A stretch of 64,000 nt of DNA from Phycisphaeraceae bacterium (GTDB lineage Bacteria; Planctomycetota; Phycisphaerae; Phycisphaerales; UBA1924). Both the position numbers and the translations under genes were made by a program. The stretch is taken from the NCBI GenBank assembly GCA_019636615.1, contig JAHBXF010000001.1, positions 620,001 to 684,000 on the forward strand. The letters are read 5' to 3'. The notes below the pieces were generated by a model, which made no database searches, had not been told where the DNA came from, and worked only from the letters and a program-made list of their open reading frames with translations. Positions 53,123 through 61,766 of the stretch are shown here, in pieces. The first letter of the stretch is position 1, and every line of letters begins with the position of its first letter.

Positions 53123-53176
53123 GGTGTCGATGCTCGATGCCCCCCGGCCGGATGGCGCGGCGACGGAGGTCTGGTT

Positions 53177-54541
53177 GTGAGCGATTGGTTATGGCTTGTG
53201 GTGAGTCTCGCGGCCCTGGGCGCGGGCGCGATCCTCTCCACCTTGGTTCAGTCGCTGCGAGACCTCTCCCGCGCCGCGATGGATGACATCGTCGCCATCC
53301 GCAATAACCCGCGCGCTGCCGCCCGCATCAAGCGCCTGATGGACGACGTTGACGGGCACGCCGCCGCCACCGCCCTGCCGCGCACCCTGTGCAACCTCAT
53401 CGTCGCCGTGTCGCTGGTGCTGTGGATCACCCAGATCCGCATGCAGCAAGACCCCACCTGGGTAGACGGCGCGGCGGGCATCATCATCGCCTCGCTGCTG
53501 CTGTGGGTCTTCACGACGATTCTGCCCAACAGCGTGGCGCGCCACGCCGGCGAGGTGACCGTGTATGCGTGGTCGCCGCTGCTGCGTTTCATGCACGTGA
53601 TCTTCGGCCCGCTGCGCCGCATCGCGGCCTTCGCCGACGAGGTGGTGCGTCGCCTGGTGGGCAAGCCGGACCAGACCGAGGCGCAGGTGCTGCAGGAAGA
53701 GATTCTCTCGGTGGTTGAAGAGGCCCAGGAAGAGGGCCGCTTCGACGAGACAGAGCGCGACATGATCGAAGCGGTGGTGAAGTTCCGCGAGAAGTCGGTG
53801 GCGCAGGTCATGACGCCGCGCACCGAGATCAAGGCCCTTGAACTCAACAACAACCTGGGCGAGGTGACGGCGGCGATCCGCCGCATCGGCCACAGCCGCA
53901 TCCCCGTGTATGAAGAAAGCCTCGACCACGTGGTGGGCATCTTCTACGTGAAAGACCTCATGCGGTGGCTGGCGGGGGAGGGCTCGCGCAGCGGCAAGAC
54001 CTTCGACCTGCGCGCCCTGCTGCGGCCGGCCTATTTCGTGCCCGAGACCAAGACCCTGCGTCAACTGCTCACCGAACTCCTCTCCAAGCGCGTGCACATC
54101 GCGATGGTCGCGGACGAATACGGCGGCACCGCGGGGCTGGTCACCATCGAAGACATCATCGAAGAGGTCTTCGGCGACATCCAGGACGAATACGAAACCC
54201 CCGACGCGCCGGGGGACGAGGAAGTGCGCCTCGACCCCGAGGCCCGCGCCGCCGAGATCGACGCGCGCACCTATATCTCCGACGCCAACGACGACCTGCG
54301 GCCGCTCAACGTGGAACTGCCCGAGAGCGAAGACTACGACACCGTGGGCGGCTTCGTCACCGTCACGCTGGGGCGCATCCCCGCCGCGGGAGAGAACTTC
54401 CTCCACGGCAACCTGCGCATCGTGGTGCTCGCCGCTGAGCCCACCCGCGTCACGCGTGTGCGCGTCGAGCACACGACCCCCGCCGAAGGCTCGACGGAGC
54501 AGCCGCGCGAAGCCGCGCCGCAGCCCGCCGCGGGCAAGTGA
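53177..54541 (+). CDS. CNNM/CorC-family membrane protein (HlyC/CorC)
   Basis: A protein of 454 residues, start GTG at 53177. Four N-terminal membrane helices form a CNNM (DUF21) domain. Two CBS repeats follow (VAQVMTPRTEIKALELNN and RIPVYEESLDHVVGIFYVKDL; then AYFVPETKTLRQLLTELL and MVADEYGGTAGLVTIEDIIEE). The last part is a CorC/HlyC domain (SEDYDTVGGFVTVTLGRIPAAGE). Family members move or sense Mg2+/Co2+ or Na+, with ATP or nucleotide binding at the CBS pair. The gene follows ybeY, as in many bacteria where ybeY, ybeX/CorC and related genes cluster. Confidence 0.92.
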   Translation: MSDWLWLVVSLAALGAGAILSTLVQSLRDLSRAAMDDIVAIRNNPRAAARIKRLMDDVDGHAAATALPRTLCNLIVAVSLVLWITQIRMQQDPTWVDGAAGIIIASLLLWVFTTILPNSVARHAGEVTVYAWSPLLRFMHVIFGPLRRIAAFADEVVRRLVGKPDQTEAQVLQEEILSVVEEAQEEGRFDETERDMIEAVVKFREKSVAQVMTPRTEIKALELNNNLGEVTAAIRRIGHSRIPVYEESLDHVVGIFYVKDLMRWLAGEGSRSGKTFDLRALLRPAYFVPETKTLRQLLTELLSKRVHIAMVADEYGGTAGLVTIEDIIEEVFGDIQDEYETPDAPGDEEVRLDPEARAAEIDARTYISDANDDLRPLNVELPESEDYDTVGGFVTVTLGRIPAAGENFLHGNLRIVVLAAEPTRVTRVRVEHTTPAEGSTEQPREAAPQPAAGK

Positions 54542-54569
54542 TCACAACTTTGGCCATGCTACCATAGTT

Positions 54570-54720
54570 CTGTGCAGCCGAATCTTCACCCGATGGTGAA
54601 GTACGGGGGACCCAACGCCCGCGATAAAACGCGGGCAGGGGCGAAGGAACTCAGCACGTTCCGGGCCACTTTCAAGGCCTAGCCCGTCAGCTCACCCCGG
54701 AGGCATTTGAAAGAGCACAG
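54570..54720 (+). promoter_or_regulatory. c-di-AMP riboswitch (ydaO/yuaA type)
   Basis: Closing stem CTGTGC (54570-54575) pairs with GCACAG (54715-54720). Inside, GCCGAATC with GGTGAAGTACGGGGGACCCA, then GGGGCGAAGG, and the highly conserved 3' segment AGCCCGTCAGCTCACCCCGG with GAGGCA match the ydaO/yuaA motif in order. c-di-AMP binding normally switches such RNAs off. The next gene is a potassium channel subunit, a classic target. The expression platform (54721-54848) is not clear to me; an 18-base GC-rich stem near 54735-54760 may take part. Confidence 0.85.
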
Positions 54721-54848
54721 ACGTCGGGTCTCCTGAGACAGCCGGCCTGACCGGTGTTTCCCGACCCCGCGTCCGTGCGAACAGCGAACCACTCACCGTC
54801 GCGGGCAGGACCGCGCGGCGTGCGCACTCGCTCGCGGATATCCCAGCA

Positions 54849-56309
54849 GTGATTCAAACGAATCGCCGTCGTTCGAAACCCGCCCCCAACCTGACAGAGC
54901 AGATCAACTCGCCGGCACCACGCCTGCGGCTCTGGCTGCGCCCGCTCCTTACGCTGGGCCGCATGGCATCGTGGGCCGTGCTCACGCCGCCCCGCGCCGG
55001 CCTGCGCAAGTGGTCGGCCATGTCGCCGCTGCGGCAACTCGTGCTGGGCTTTGTCGGCTACTGCCTGCTGGGCACACTCCTCCTGTGCCTGCCGTTTGCG
55101 CAGAAGGTTCACACCCCTGCCATCGATAACGCCTTCTCGGCGGTCAGCGCTGTCTCGACAACCGGCCTGACCACCGTCGACGTGGGTTCTTCTTACTCAT
55201 GGTTTGGCCAAGGCGTCATCCTCGCGCTCTTCCAGGGCGGGGGCATTGGTTTCATGACGCTCTCGTCGATCCTCATCGTGGCGAGGGGCAAGACGCTCTC
55301 GACATCGCAGATGGGCGTGCTCAAGGCTGGTTTTTCGGTGCCCCACTACTTTGTCATGCAGCACTTCATTGTGCACGCCGTGATCTTCACCTTCGTCTGC
55401 GAAGCGATCGGCGCCGGCCTGCTCTGGTGGCGCTTCAGCGTGCTGGGCGTCGAGTCGCCCCTCTGGTCGGCCATCTTCCACGCCGTCTCTGCATTCGCCA
55501 CCGCGGGCTTCAGCCTCAACAAGACCAGCATGGAGGCCTTCTCGGGCGACTGGGTCGTCAATGTCACCATCGGCACGCTGGCCTACCTGGGCGCCGTCGG
55601 GTTCATCGTCGCTCAGGATGTCTGGTACACCATCAAACTCCGCGAGCGCATGCTCACCTTCACCTCCAAGGTGATCCTGGCATTCACCGGCGCTGTCTTC
55701 CTTGTCGGCTCGCTCATGATCTTTTTCCTCGAACCCGCCGTGCAGGCGCTGCCCCACGGCGAGCGGGCGCTCGCGAGCGCCTTCCAGGTGATGACCGCTT
55801 CCACCACCGCCGGCTTCAACACGGTCCCTGTCGGCCAGATGTCCTCCCTTGGCCTCATCGTGCTCATGACGGTGATGATCATCGGCGCATCACCCAGCGG
55901 CACGGGCGGTGGCATCAAGACCACCGGCGTTTCCGCCATCCTGGGCAACCTGCTCAGCGTCCTTAAACGCAGAGACCGCGTGGTCTGGTTCGGCCATGAA
56001 ATCCCCCTGGTGCGCGTTCACTACGCATTCGCCGCCGCGACGGTGTACCTGGTGGGGCTGCTCGTTGGCCTGATCGGGCTCGTCATCACAGACTCGCACG
56101 AGTTCCTGCCCCTTGTCTTTGAGGCCGCCAGCGCCATCGGCACCGCCGGGCTCTCGATGGGCATCACGGGCGAACTCTCCGCGCCGGGAAAGGTCGTCAT
56201 CATGACACTCATGTTCGCCGGACGCTGCGGCCCGCTCACCATCGGCCTCTCGCTCCTGCGCCCGGACACCGACCCTATCGTCGCCAGAAAAGACGACCTG
56301 GCCGTCTGA
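54849..56309 (+). CDS. TrkH/KtrB-type potassium uptake channel subunit
   Basis: A membrane protein of 486 residues, start GTG at 54849. Four pore loops of the K+ transporter superfamily are visible: AVSTTGLTT, AFATAGFSL, ASTTAGFNT and AIGTAGLSM, each between hydrophobic helices. SPSGTGGGIKTTGVSAIL, found in KtrB/TrkH, is also present. The N-terminal 45 residues before the first helix are basic. It needs a cytosolic RCK partner (TrkA/KtrA), and none is in the window. The c-di-AMP riboswitch upstream should shut it down when c-di-AMP is high, as in other bacteria. Confidence 0.92.
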   Translation: MIQTNRRRSKPAPNLTEQINSPAPRLRLWLRPLLTLGRMASWAVLTPPRAGLRKWSAMSPLRQLVLGFVGYCLLGTLLLCLPFAQKVHTPAIDNAFSAVSAVSTTGLTTVDVGSSYSWFGQGVILALFQGGGIGFMTLSSILIVARGKTLSTSQMGVLKAGFSVPHYFVMQHFIVHAVIFTFVCEAIGAGLLWWRFSVLGVESPLWSAIFHAVSAFATAGFSLNKTSMEAFSGDWVVNVTIGTLAYLGAVGFIVAQDVWYTIKLRERMLTFTSKVILAFTGAVFLVGSLMIFFLEPAVQALPHGERALASAFQVMTASTTAGFNTVPVGQMSSLGLIVLMTVMIIGASPSGTGGGIKTTGVSAILGNLLSVLKRRDRVVWFGHEIPLVRVHYAFAAATVYLVGLLVGLIGLVITDSHEFLPLVFEAASAIGTAGLSMGITGELSAPGKVVIMTLMFAGRCGPLTIGLSLLRPDTDPIVARKDDLAV

Positions 56310-56342
56310 CGCCCTCTTCCACGACGCCTCAAGAGTCCACCC

Positions 56343-56639
56343 GTGCGCATCATCCTCTGGGCCATCTTCCTGCTCTACGCCGCCGCGAGCCTGGTCGCCT
56401 TCGGCGCCATGGCGCTCGACAAACACGCCGCGATGCGCGGCCGGCGGCGCATCCGCGAGTCAACCCTGCACCAACTCGAACTCATGGGGGGCTGGCCCGG
56501 CTCGCTCGCCGCGCAGCGGTGGCTGCGGCACAAGACCGCCGACCGGCGTTACCGCTTCGTCTTCCGGCTGATCGTGGCGCTGCACGCCCTCTTCTGGCTG
56601 TCGCTGGCCGCGATCATCTTCTGGCCCGTGCGCGGGTGA
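56343..56639 (+). CDS. DUF1294 small membrane protein
   Basis: A protein of 98 residues with two membrane helices (ILWAIFLLYAAASLVAFG and FVFRLIVALHALFWLSLAAI) and the family stretch MALDKHAA-R-R-RI-E-TLHQLELMGGWPGSLAAQRWLRHKT. DUF1294 has no known function, though it is sometimes linked to cold-shock proteins. The start is the GTG at 56343, 33 bases after the potassium channel gene, so the two may share a transcript. Confidence 0.85.
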   Translation: MRIILWAIFLLYAAASLVAFGAMALDKHAAMRGRRRIRESTLHQLELMGGWPGSLAAQRWLRHKTADRRYRFVFRLIVALHALFWLSLAAIIFWPVRG

Positions 56640-56647
56640 TGACACGG

Positions 56648-58090
56648 TCAGTCGCGCCGTGTGCCGAGCAGTTCCGCCGCGAGCCTGGCCTGGGCCGAAC
56701 CCGGATACTCCCTGATCACTTGTCGCCAAATCTCCTTTGCGTGGTCGGGAAGCCCGTTCCGCAGATACGTATCGGCCAGACTCATCAAACCGTCTGCCTT
56801 CTTGGTGTCTGGGGTTACCGGCTTTGGCGCGGCGGGCGTGGATGGCGGCGGCTTGGGCGGGTCGCTGACCGGGGTTGCAGGCGGGTTCGGCTTTGGCGGC
56901 TCCGTCGGCCGTGTTCGAGATGGCGGTCTCACCGGGGGGGTCCGGGGTACACGCTCGGATGGTTGCCAGTCGCGTCTGGGTTGTGGTGGCGGAGCCATGC
57001 GAGACGGAGAGGGCTCGAACGCTCGCTCTGGCAGCGGTGGTCGTGATGTTCGCGGCACAGGCCGCCCACCCAACTCAATGGGCGTGTCGCGCGTCCATCG
57101 TCTCGCCGGCGGCGCAGCGGGCTTGAGCGCCGCCACGCGGTGAGCCTCCATCGGGTCGCCCTGAAGCGTCACCGGGCATATCGCGTACTGCCCTTGTCCG
57201 TTCTTGTCAGTCACAATGCGCAAACTATTGAAGTGCGCCCTGAGGCTTTGGCCAACAAACCCGACATCGGGCGACCACACCGAGACGACACCGATGTCGT
57301 CGAGCACATCCGTGTCGCGGGTGCCCCAGCACCGCCTCACGAGTTCATTGGGAAACGATATCCACTCCTCATGCTTCCACGTCTCCACAAACACCCAATA
57401 CTCGCGCGCGGAAGTGGCCGCGGTCATTTTCGTCGGCGCGATGTACTGAATCACCACACGTTCCAGATCACGCCCGGACGTGTTCTGCGCCGCAAGCCCC
57501 AGCCAGCGTGTAGGGCCGGGGAGCACCAACTCAAAACCCATCACGCCCCGGCCCGACTCCGCCCCGGCGGCCTTATTCAACTCGGGTTCGAGCCTCTTCC
57601 ACGCGGCGACGTGAAGTTCGCGGGCGTTGCGATCCCATGACTCAGCCTGATTCTGTACCAATACGTTGATCAAAACGTCGGCCGCGGCCGCGCCGAAAGC
57701 CGCGTCCTGCGCTGCCTGGTCTTGTCGCGCCAACCCATCCAAGTAATCCCTGATGTTTCCGAGGTTTCCAAGAATAAGTTCCGGCGCGGACCTGATACCC
57801 AGCCGCATCAAGGCCGCGGCCAGCCTCCGGCTTGTCACGTGGCTGAACTCTTCGGCGATCAGTTGCGCCCGCGGGTGCTTTATCGCAAGGTTATCGAGCG
57901 ATTGCTGGGTCGCGATGACACCCAGCGGGCTGGGTGTCTTCTCCGCGCCGCAGTGCCGACCCTCTACAAGCGGCATCGAAAGCGCACGGGCCGCCTCCCA
58001 CACCCATTCATTGCCCGGCTCCTGAGCCGAAACCGGACCAAACGCGATGCAGACAGCCGCCGCCACCGCTCTGGCACCTTGAATCATCAT
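56648..58090 (-). CDS. Exported protein with Pro-rich linker and TPR-like end, function unknown
   Basis: A protein of 480 residues. It has a signal peptide (ARAVAAAVCIAFGPVSA), a helical region (about 25-190), a beta-rich domain (FELVLPGPTRWLGLAAQNTS, VVIQYIAPTKMTAATSAREY, VVSVWSPDVGFVGQSL) and a Pro-rich segment (about 330-430). The last 50 residues look like one TPR unit (LADTYLRNGLPDHAKEIWRQ), as in YbgF-type proteins. It has no enzyme motif. It is convergent with the DUF1294 gene and transcribed from the side of mutL. The function is unknown. Confidence 0.6.
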   Translation of the reverse strand: MMIQGARAVAAAVCIAFGPVSAQEPGNEWVWEAARALSMPLVEGRHCGAEKTPSPLGVIATQQSLDNLAIKHPRAQLIAEEFSHVTSRRLAAALMRLGIRSAPELILGNLGNIRDYLDGLARQDQAAQDAAFGAAAADVLINVLVQNQAESWDRNARELHVAAWKRLEPELNKAAGAESGRGVMGFELVLPGPTRWLGLAAQNTSGRDLERVVIQYIAPTKMTAATSAREYWVFVETWKHEEWISFPNELVRRCWGTRDTDVLDDIGVVSVWSPDVGFVGQSLRAHFNSLRIVTDKNGQGQYAICPVTLQGDPMEAHRVAALKPAAPPARRWTRDTPIELGGRPVPRTSRPPLPERAFEPSPSRMAPPPQPRRDWQPSERVPRTPPVRPPSRTRPTEPPKPNPPATPVSDPPKPPPSTPAAPKPVTPDTKKADGLMSLADTYLRNGLPDHAKEIWRQVIREYPGSAQARLAAELLGTRRD

Positions 58091-58209
58091 TCACCGCCCT
58101 TTGTCCGTGGTGCATGCCCGCAGAACCGCAGCCTCAAGCCTCAACTTCGACCGAAGGCCGTCAGACCATAACGTATATGGGAAACCCACCTCGGGTGTTT
58201 CGTGATCTC

Positions 58210-60132
58210 TCACGACCTCCCGAAGAGCCGCTCCAGTTCGCGGATGGTCAGCCTGATGCTCGTGGGCCGCCCGTGCGGGCAGTTGCTCGCACGCTCGACC
58301 CGCTCGCGAAGTTGCACCAGTTCGCCCAGTTCAACCTCGCTCATGCGGTCCCCGGCCTTCACCGCCGCCTTGCACGCCATCATGTCAAGCACGTCGCGCA
58401 TCGCCTCTTCGCCGCCCGTCGCGGCGTCGCGCGGCATCGCCCCGCGCTCCGCACGCTCCAGCACCTCCTGCACAAACTCCACCGGATCGACCCCGCGATC
58501 AAAGAGAAACGTCGGGAAGGCGTGCACACCCACCATCTCGGGCCCCGCGGCCTCGGCCTCGATGCCCAGTTTCGTCAAGAGGGGCGCGATCGTCGCCAGG
58601 CACTCCATCTGACGCTTCGTCGCCGGCACCATCGCCGGTGCCAGCAGCCGCTGGCGTTCGAGTTCGCCCTGCGTCACGCGCAGCAGCAGATACTCGAACA
58701 TCACCCGCTCGTGCAGCGCGTGCTGATCGATGATCACCACGCCCTGATCATCCTGCGTCACCAGGTAGGAGTTGTGCACCTGCAGCACGCGCGAGGGCGG
58801 GCGGGCATCCAGCAGCGGCCGCTCTCCCCCCACTCCCCCCACCACCCCCACTCCACCCCCATCACCCCCATCACCCCCGCTTCCTTCCATGCCGGCAACG
58901 CCGTGCTGCGCCGGCTCGCCCTGGGTGCCTGCCAGCGCATCGCGCAGGGCCTGGGCCTGCACCGGCTCGGGCGGGCGACGCAGGGAATCGACAAACCGCT
59001 CCAGACTCGCGCCGCTCGTCGCGGGCACCAGGGGCGGCAGGCCGCTGCCGGGCAAGGCCGCGCCGGGCCCGGTCGATCCGGGCCGCTGCACATTGATGCT
59101 GGGCGTGAGGTCGGCGCGCCGCAGGGCCTCGCGCAGCGCCCGCAGCACCACCGAATGCACCAGCGAACCATCGCGGAATCGCACCTCGGTCTTCTGCGGG
59201 TGAACATTCACGTCGACACCCTGGGCCGACATCTCCAGCATCAGCACCACCGTGGGGTAGCGAGAGGGCTCGATCAAGCCCCGGTAGGCCTCGGCGATCG
59301 CGTGCTGAACGGTGCGGTCGCGCACCGGGCGTCCGTTGATGAAGATGGACTGGTGCTTGTTTGTGCCCCGAGCGATCGACGGGTGCCCCGCCAGCCCCCA
59401 CAGCGCGAGCCCGCGGCTGTCGTCGAACTCGTCCGCGTGAACCTCGATCAACTGGCCCGAGAGTTCTTTGCCCAGGATGGCCAGCGCACGGTCGCGCGGC
59501 AACTGCCCGGGCGGATAATCAAAGAGCGTGCGTCCGTCGGCCGTCATGCAAAGGCCCACGCCCGGGTGCGCCATCGCGGCGTGGCGCACCACCTCAACAC
59601 ACCGCTCCTGCTCGGTGCCCACCGTCCGCAGGAACTTGCGGCGCGCCGGCGTGTTGAAGAACAGATTGCGCACGGTGACGCTCGTGCCCACGGCACCCGC
59701 CGCGGGCTGCACCGGCGACGCCGCGCCACCCTCCATGCTGATCACACACGCGCCGGCCTCGTCGCGCGTGCGCGAGCGGATCGACAACCGAGACACCGCC
59801 GCGATCGAGGCCAGCGCCTCGCCCCTGAACCCCAGCGTGCCGATGCGGTCGAGGTCATCAACGTGCTCGATCTTGCTGGTGGCGTGCGGCGCCACCGCCA
59901 GGGGCAACTCATCGCGAGGGATGCCCGAGCCGTCGTCGGTCACGCGGATCAGTTCTGTGCCGCCCTGCTCAAGATCGACCACGATCCGCGTCGCGCCTGA
60001 GTCCAGCGCGTTCTCGAGCAGTTCCTTCACCACCGACGCCGGACGCTCCACAACCTCACCGGCCGCGATCTGGTTGGCCACCAGCGTCGGCAGAATCTTG
60101 ATGGCGCGGCGTTGCGAGGCGGCGGTGTTCAC
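58210..60132 (-). CDS. mutL: DNA mismatch repair protein MutL (endonuclease type)
   Basis: A protein of 640 residues, start GTG at 60132. The GHKL ATPase domain carries NQIAAGEVVERPASVVKELL, DDGSGI and TLGFRGEAL. The transducer domain follows, then a Gly/Val-rich linker encoded by a run of C-rich repeats near 58825-58885, then the dimerisation domain. That domain has the nickase motif DQHALHERVMFE (about 466-478), i.e. DQHA-x2-E-x4-E, and the C-terminal CPHGRPT. It should therefore nick mismatched DNA like the MutL of bacteria lacking MutH. It is divergent from the HIT gene, with 52 bases between. Confidence 0.95.
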   Translation of the reverse strand: MNTAASQRRAIKILPTLVANQIAAGEVVERPASVVKELLENALDSGATRIVVDLEQGGTELIRVTDDGSGIPRDELPLAVAPHATSKIEHVDDLDRIGTLGFRGEALASIAAVSRLSIRSRTRDEAGACVISMEGGAASPVQPAAGAVGTSVTVRNLFFNTPARRKFLRTVGTEQERCVEVVRHAAMAHPGVGLCMTADGRTLFDYPPGQLPRDRALAILGKELSGQLIEVHADEFDDSRGLALWGLAGHPSIARGTNKHQSIFINGRPVRDRTVQHAIAEAYRGLIEPSRYPTVVLMLEMSAQGVDVNVHPQKTEVRFRDGSLVHSVVLRALREALRRADLTPSINVQRPGSTGPGAALPGSGLPPLVPATSGASLERFVDSLRRPPEPVQAQALRDALAGTQGEPAQHGVAGMEGSGGDGGDGGGVGVVGGVGGERPLLDARPPSRVLQVHNSYLVTQDDQGVVIIDQHALHERVMFEYLLLRVTQGELERQRLLAPAMVPATKRQMECLATIAPLLTKLGIEAEAAGPEMVGVHAFPTFLFDRGVDPVEFVQEVLERAERGAMPRDAATGGEEAMRDVLDMMACKAAVKAGDRMSEVELGELVQLRERVERASNCPHGRPTSIRLTIRELERLFGRS

Positions 60133-60184
60133 GGGCTGCACAACGGTATCGCCGGCTTGGCCCCCCCGGCCTCTACACTCGCCC

Positions 60185-60613
60185 ATGAGCCAGACCATTT
60201 TCGCCAGGATCCTGCGAGGCGAGATCCCCTGCCACAAGGTCTACGAGGACGCCGCCGTCCTCGCATTCCTCGATGTCTTCCCCCTCTCGCGCGGCCACAC
60301 GCTGGTGATCCCCAAAGAGCCGGCCCCCACCATGGATGCCCTCTCGGACGATTCCGCCGCCGCGCTGGGCAGGGCCCTGCCCCGCATCTGCCGCGCCGTG
60401 CTCGCGGCCACCGGGGCCGGGGCCTACAACCTGCTGCAGAACAACGGCGCGCTGGCCCACCAGGCCGTCATGCACCTGCACGTGCACATCATCCCCAGGT
60501 ACGACACCCCCTCGGACTCGGGCTTGGGCCTCCTCTGGCGACCGGGAAAACTCGACCCCGCCCTGGGCGCCGACCTCGCGAAGCAGATTAGTGCGAAAGT
60601 CTCAAGCGAGTGA
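60185..60613 (+). CDS. HIT-family protein
   Basis: A nucleotide hydrolase or transferase of the HINT type, 142 residues. The catalytic triad is HLHVHIIPRY. The N-terminus has FARILRGEIPCHKVYEDAAVLAFLDVFPLSRGHTLVIPKE, the HINT-like pattern. Members cleave AMP-lysine or other adenylated substrates. The C-terminus is short with no extra domain. The downstream block is gene-free, with repeats, so this is probably the last gene of a short transcript. Confidence 0.92.
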   Translation: MSQTIFARILRGEIPCHKVYEDAAVLAFLDVFPLSRGHTLVIPKEPAPTMDALSDDSAAALGRALPRICRAVLAATGAGAYNLLQNNGALAHQAVMHLHVHIIPRYDTPSDSGLGLLWRPGKLDPALGADLAKQISAKVSSE

Positions 60614-60639
60614 TCTGGGGGGTAGAAGAGAACAGCGTG

Positions 60640-60689
60640 GTACGACGCAAACCGTGCCACTGCACCGCCGTCTTCGGCGCGTGCAGTGC
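60640..60689 (+). repeat. 50-bp inverted repeat, left arm
   Basis: It matches the reverse complement of 61428-61477 at 46 of 50 positions. The inner part carries a TCTTCGG core. The arms lie 838 bases apart end to end and flank the 7-bp array and a structured element, with no gene between them. This is the shape of a miniature or decayed mobile element. Confidence 0.75.
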
Positions 60690-61006
60690 CGCATACCCGA
60701 GCACACACCACGCGCGGCGACGGCAGCGCTCGGGTGATCATTCTCGTGTCTCTTCGTGCAATTCAAGTCGGTTCTACCGACTTCGATGCGCAGGCTGATC
60801 CAGCGTCGTCCTAGCCATGCCGCGCGAAAGCGATCAACCTACACGAAGGGGCGAAAACGAGAATAACCGCGACGGGTAGTACGACGCAAGACCCCGCGCA
60901 CTTGGGTTTGGGTGCCGTGGTATGGCGCTTCGCCATGCCGCGCATGCGCTCACTTGTCCGCACCCGCCTCACAACAACTCCCCAACGCCTCCTCTCCGCC
61001 GATAGC

Positions 61007-61195
61007 CGAATGCCGATTGCCGAACGCCTAATGCCGAACGCCGAATGCCTAATGCCTAATGCCTAATGCCTAATGCCTAATGCCTAATGCCGAATGCCTA
61101 ATGCCGAATGCCGAATGCCGAATGCCTAATGCCGAATGCCTAATGCCGAATGCCGAATGCCGAATGCCGAATGCCGAATGCCGAATGCCGAATGC
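61007..61195. repeat. 27 tandem copies of a 7-bp unit
   Basis: 27 consecutive 7-base units, almost all CGAATGC or CTAATGC (a two-state G/T variation at the second base), with three diverged units near the left end (CGATTGC, CGAACGC twice). The period is not a multiple of 3, and the frames that stay open give only a Pro-Asn-Ala-Glu-Cys cycle, so it is not coding. The unit is shared with 28617-28658. Confidence 0.92.
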
Positions 61196-61284
61196 CACCC
61201 ACATCATAACTTTCTCTCAGCCTCCCCTCTTTCTCGATCCGTCACCACCCACAGTGAAATACACAACACCACACGCCGCGTTCT

Positions 61285-61404
61285 CAGGCCCCGAAGGGGC
61301 CACGGAATGTAGCCACGGGTGGAGCGAAGCCCGCGGCTTCGCGGGCTGAGCGCAACCCGTGGACGGCCGCGCATTGAGTCTATTCTGCCCCGGAGGGGCA
61401 GAGG
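61285..61404. repeat. Structured interspersed element, copy 2
   Basis: Same modular order as 30144-30262: hairpin GGCCCCGAAGGGGCC; body TGTAGCCACGGGTGGAGCG with an internal hairpin ending AGCGCAACCCGTGG; and a second hairpin TGCCCCGGAGGGGCA followed by AGGAGG. The stems differ from copy 1 but keep pairing. It contains no gene. Confidence 0.65.
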
Positions 61405-61427
61405 AGGCGTGCGTCAGCGCGGCTGCT

Positions 61428-61477
61428 CAGCACTGCACGCGCCGAAGACGGCGGTGCAGGGGCACGGTATGTGTCGT
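61428..61477 (-). repeat. 50-bp inverted repeat, right arm
   Basis: Reverse complement of the left arm at 60640-60689 (46 of 50). It lies just after structured element copy 2. Nothing that looks like a transposase gene is within or next to the pair. Confidence 0.75.
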
Positions 61478-61766
61478 GCCGCTTTACGTTTCGCGCAACC
61501 CACCACAAGCGGTTAATCGGCTGTGATCTACCCCACTGCCTATGTTGATAATCTGGGAAAGGATGGAAGGAAGCCATCTCGTGCGACGGCGTGGGGGGGT
61601 GTATCAGCACCGATCGCCGGAGGAACGGGGATCGGGAGCACGACTTCTTACTCTGCGTGATCGGTGGTACCCGCCGTTTACTTCCTCAGGCTCGATCATT
61701 CGGCCAACCTGGGTGAAACGGGCCCGCTTGGCTATTCACGACTTAGGGTACGGACAACCAGGTTTT
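61478..61766. other. Gene-free stretch with lower GC
   Basis: About 290 bases with no ORF that resembles a gene. The GC content falls toward 61770 (AT-rich near 61765-61785). It could hold the end of the neighbouring transcript or decayed gene remnants; nothing specific is seen. Confidence 0.4.

Noticed and set aside
57934..60000. Long plus-strand ORF opposite mutL
   Set aside because: MutL motifs are unambiguous on the minus strand; the plus-strand reading is Arg/His-rich.
61007..61195. Possible CRISPR array
   Set aside because: The unit is 7 bases without spacers; it is a simple tandem repeat and no cas genes are near.
61080..61349. ORF made of repeated Met-Pro-Asn-Ala-Glu-Cys
   Set aside because: It is the translation of the 7-bp array and continues into non-coding repeat DNA.
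60640..61477. Insertion sequence with transposase
   Set aside because: No ORF between the inverted repeats has transposase features; only repeats are present.
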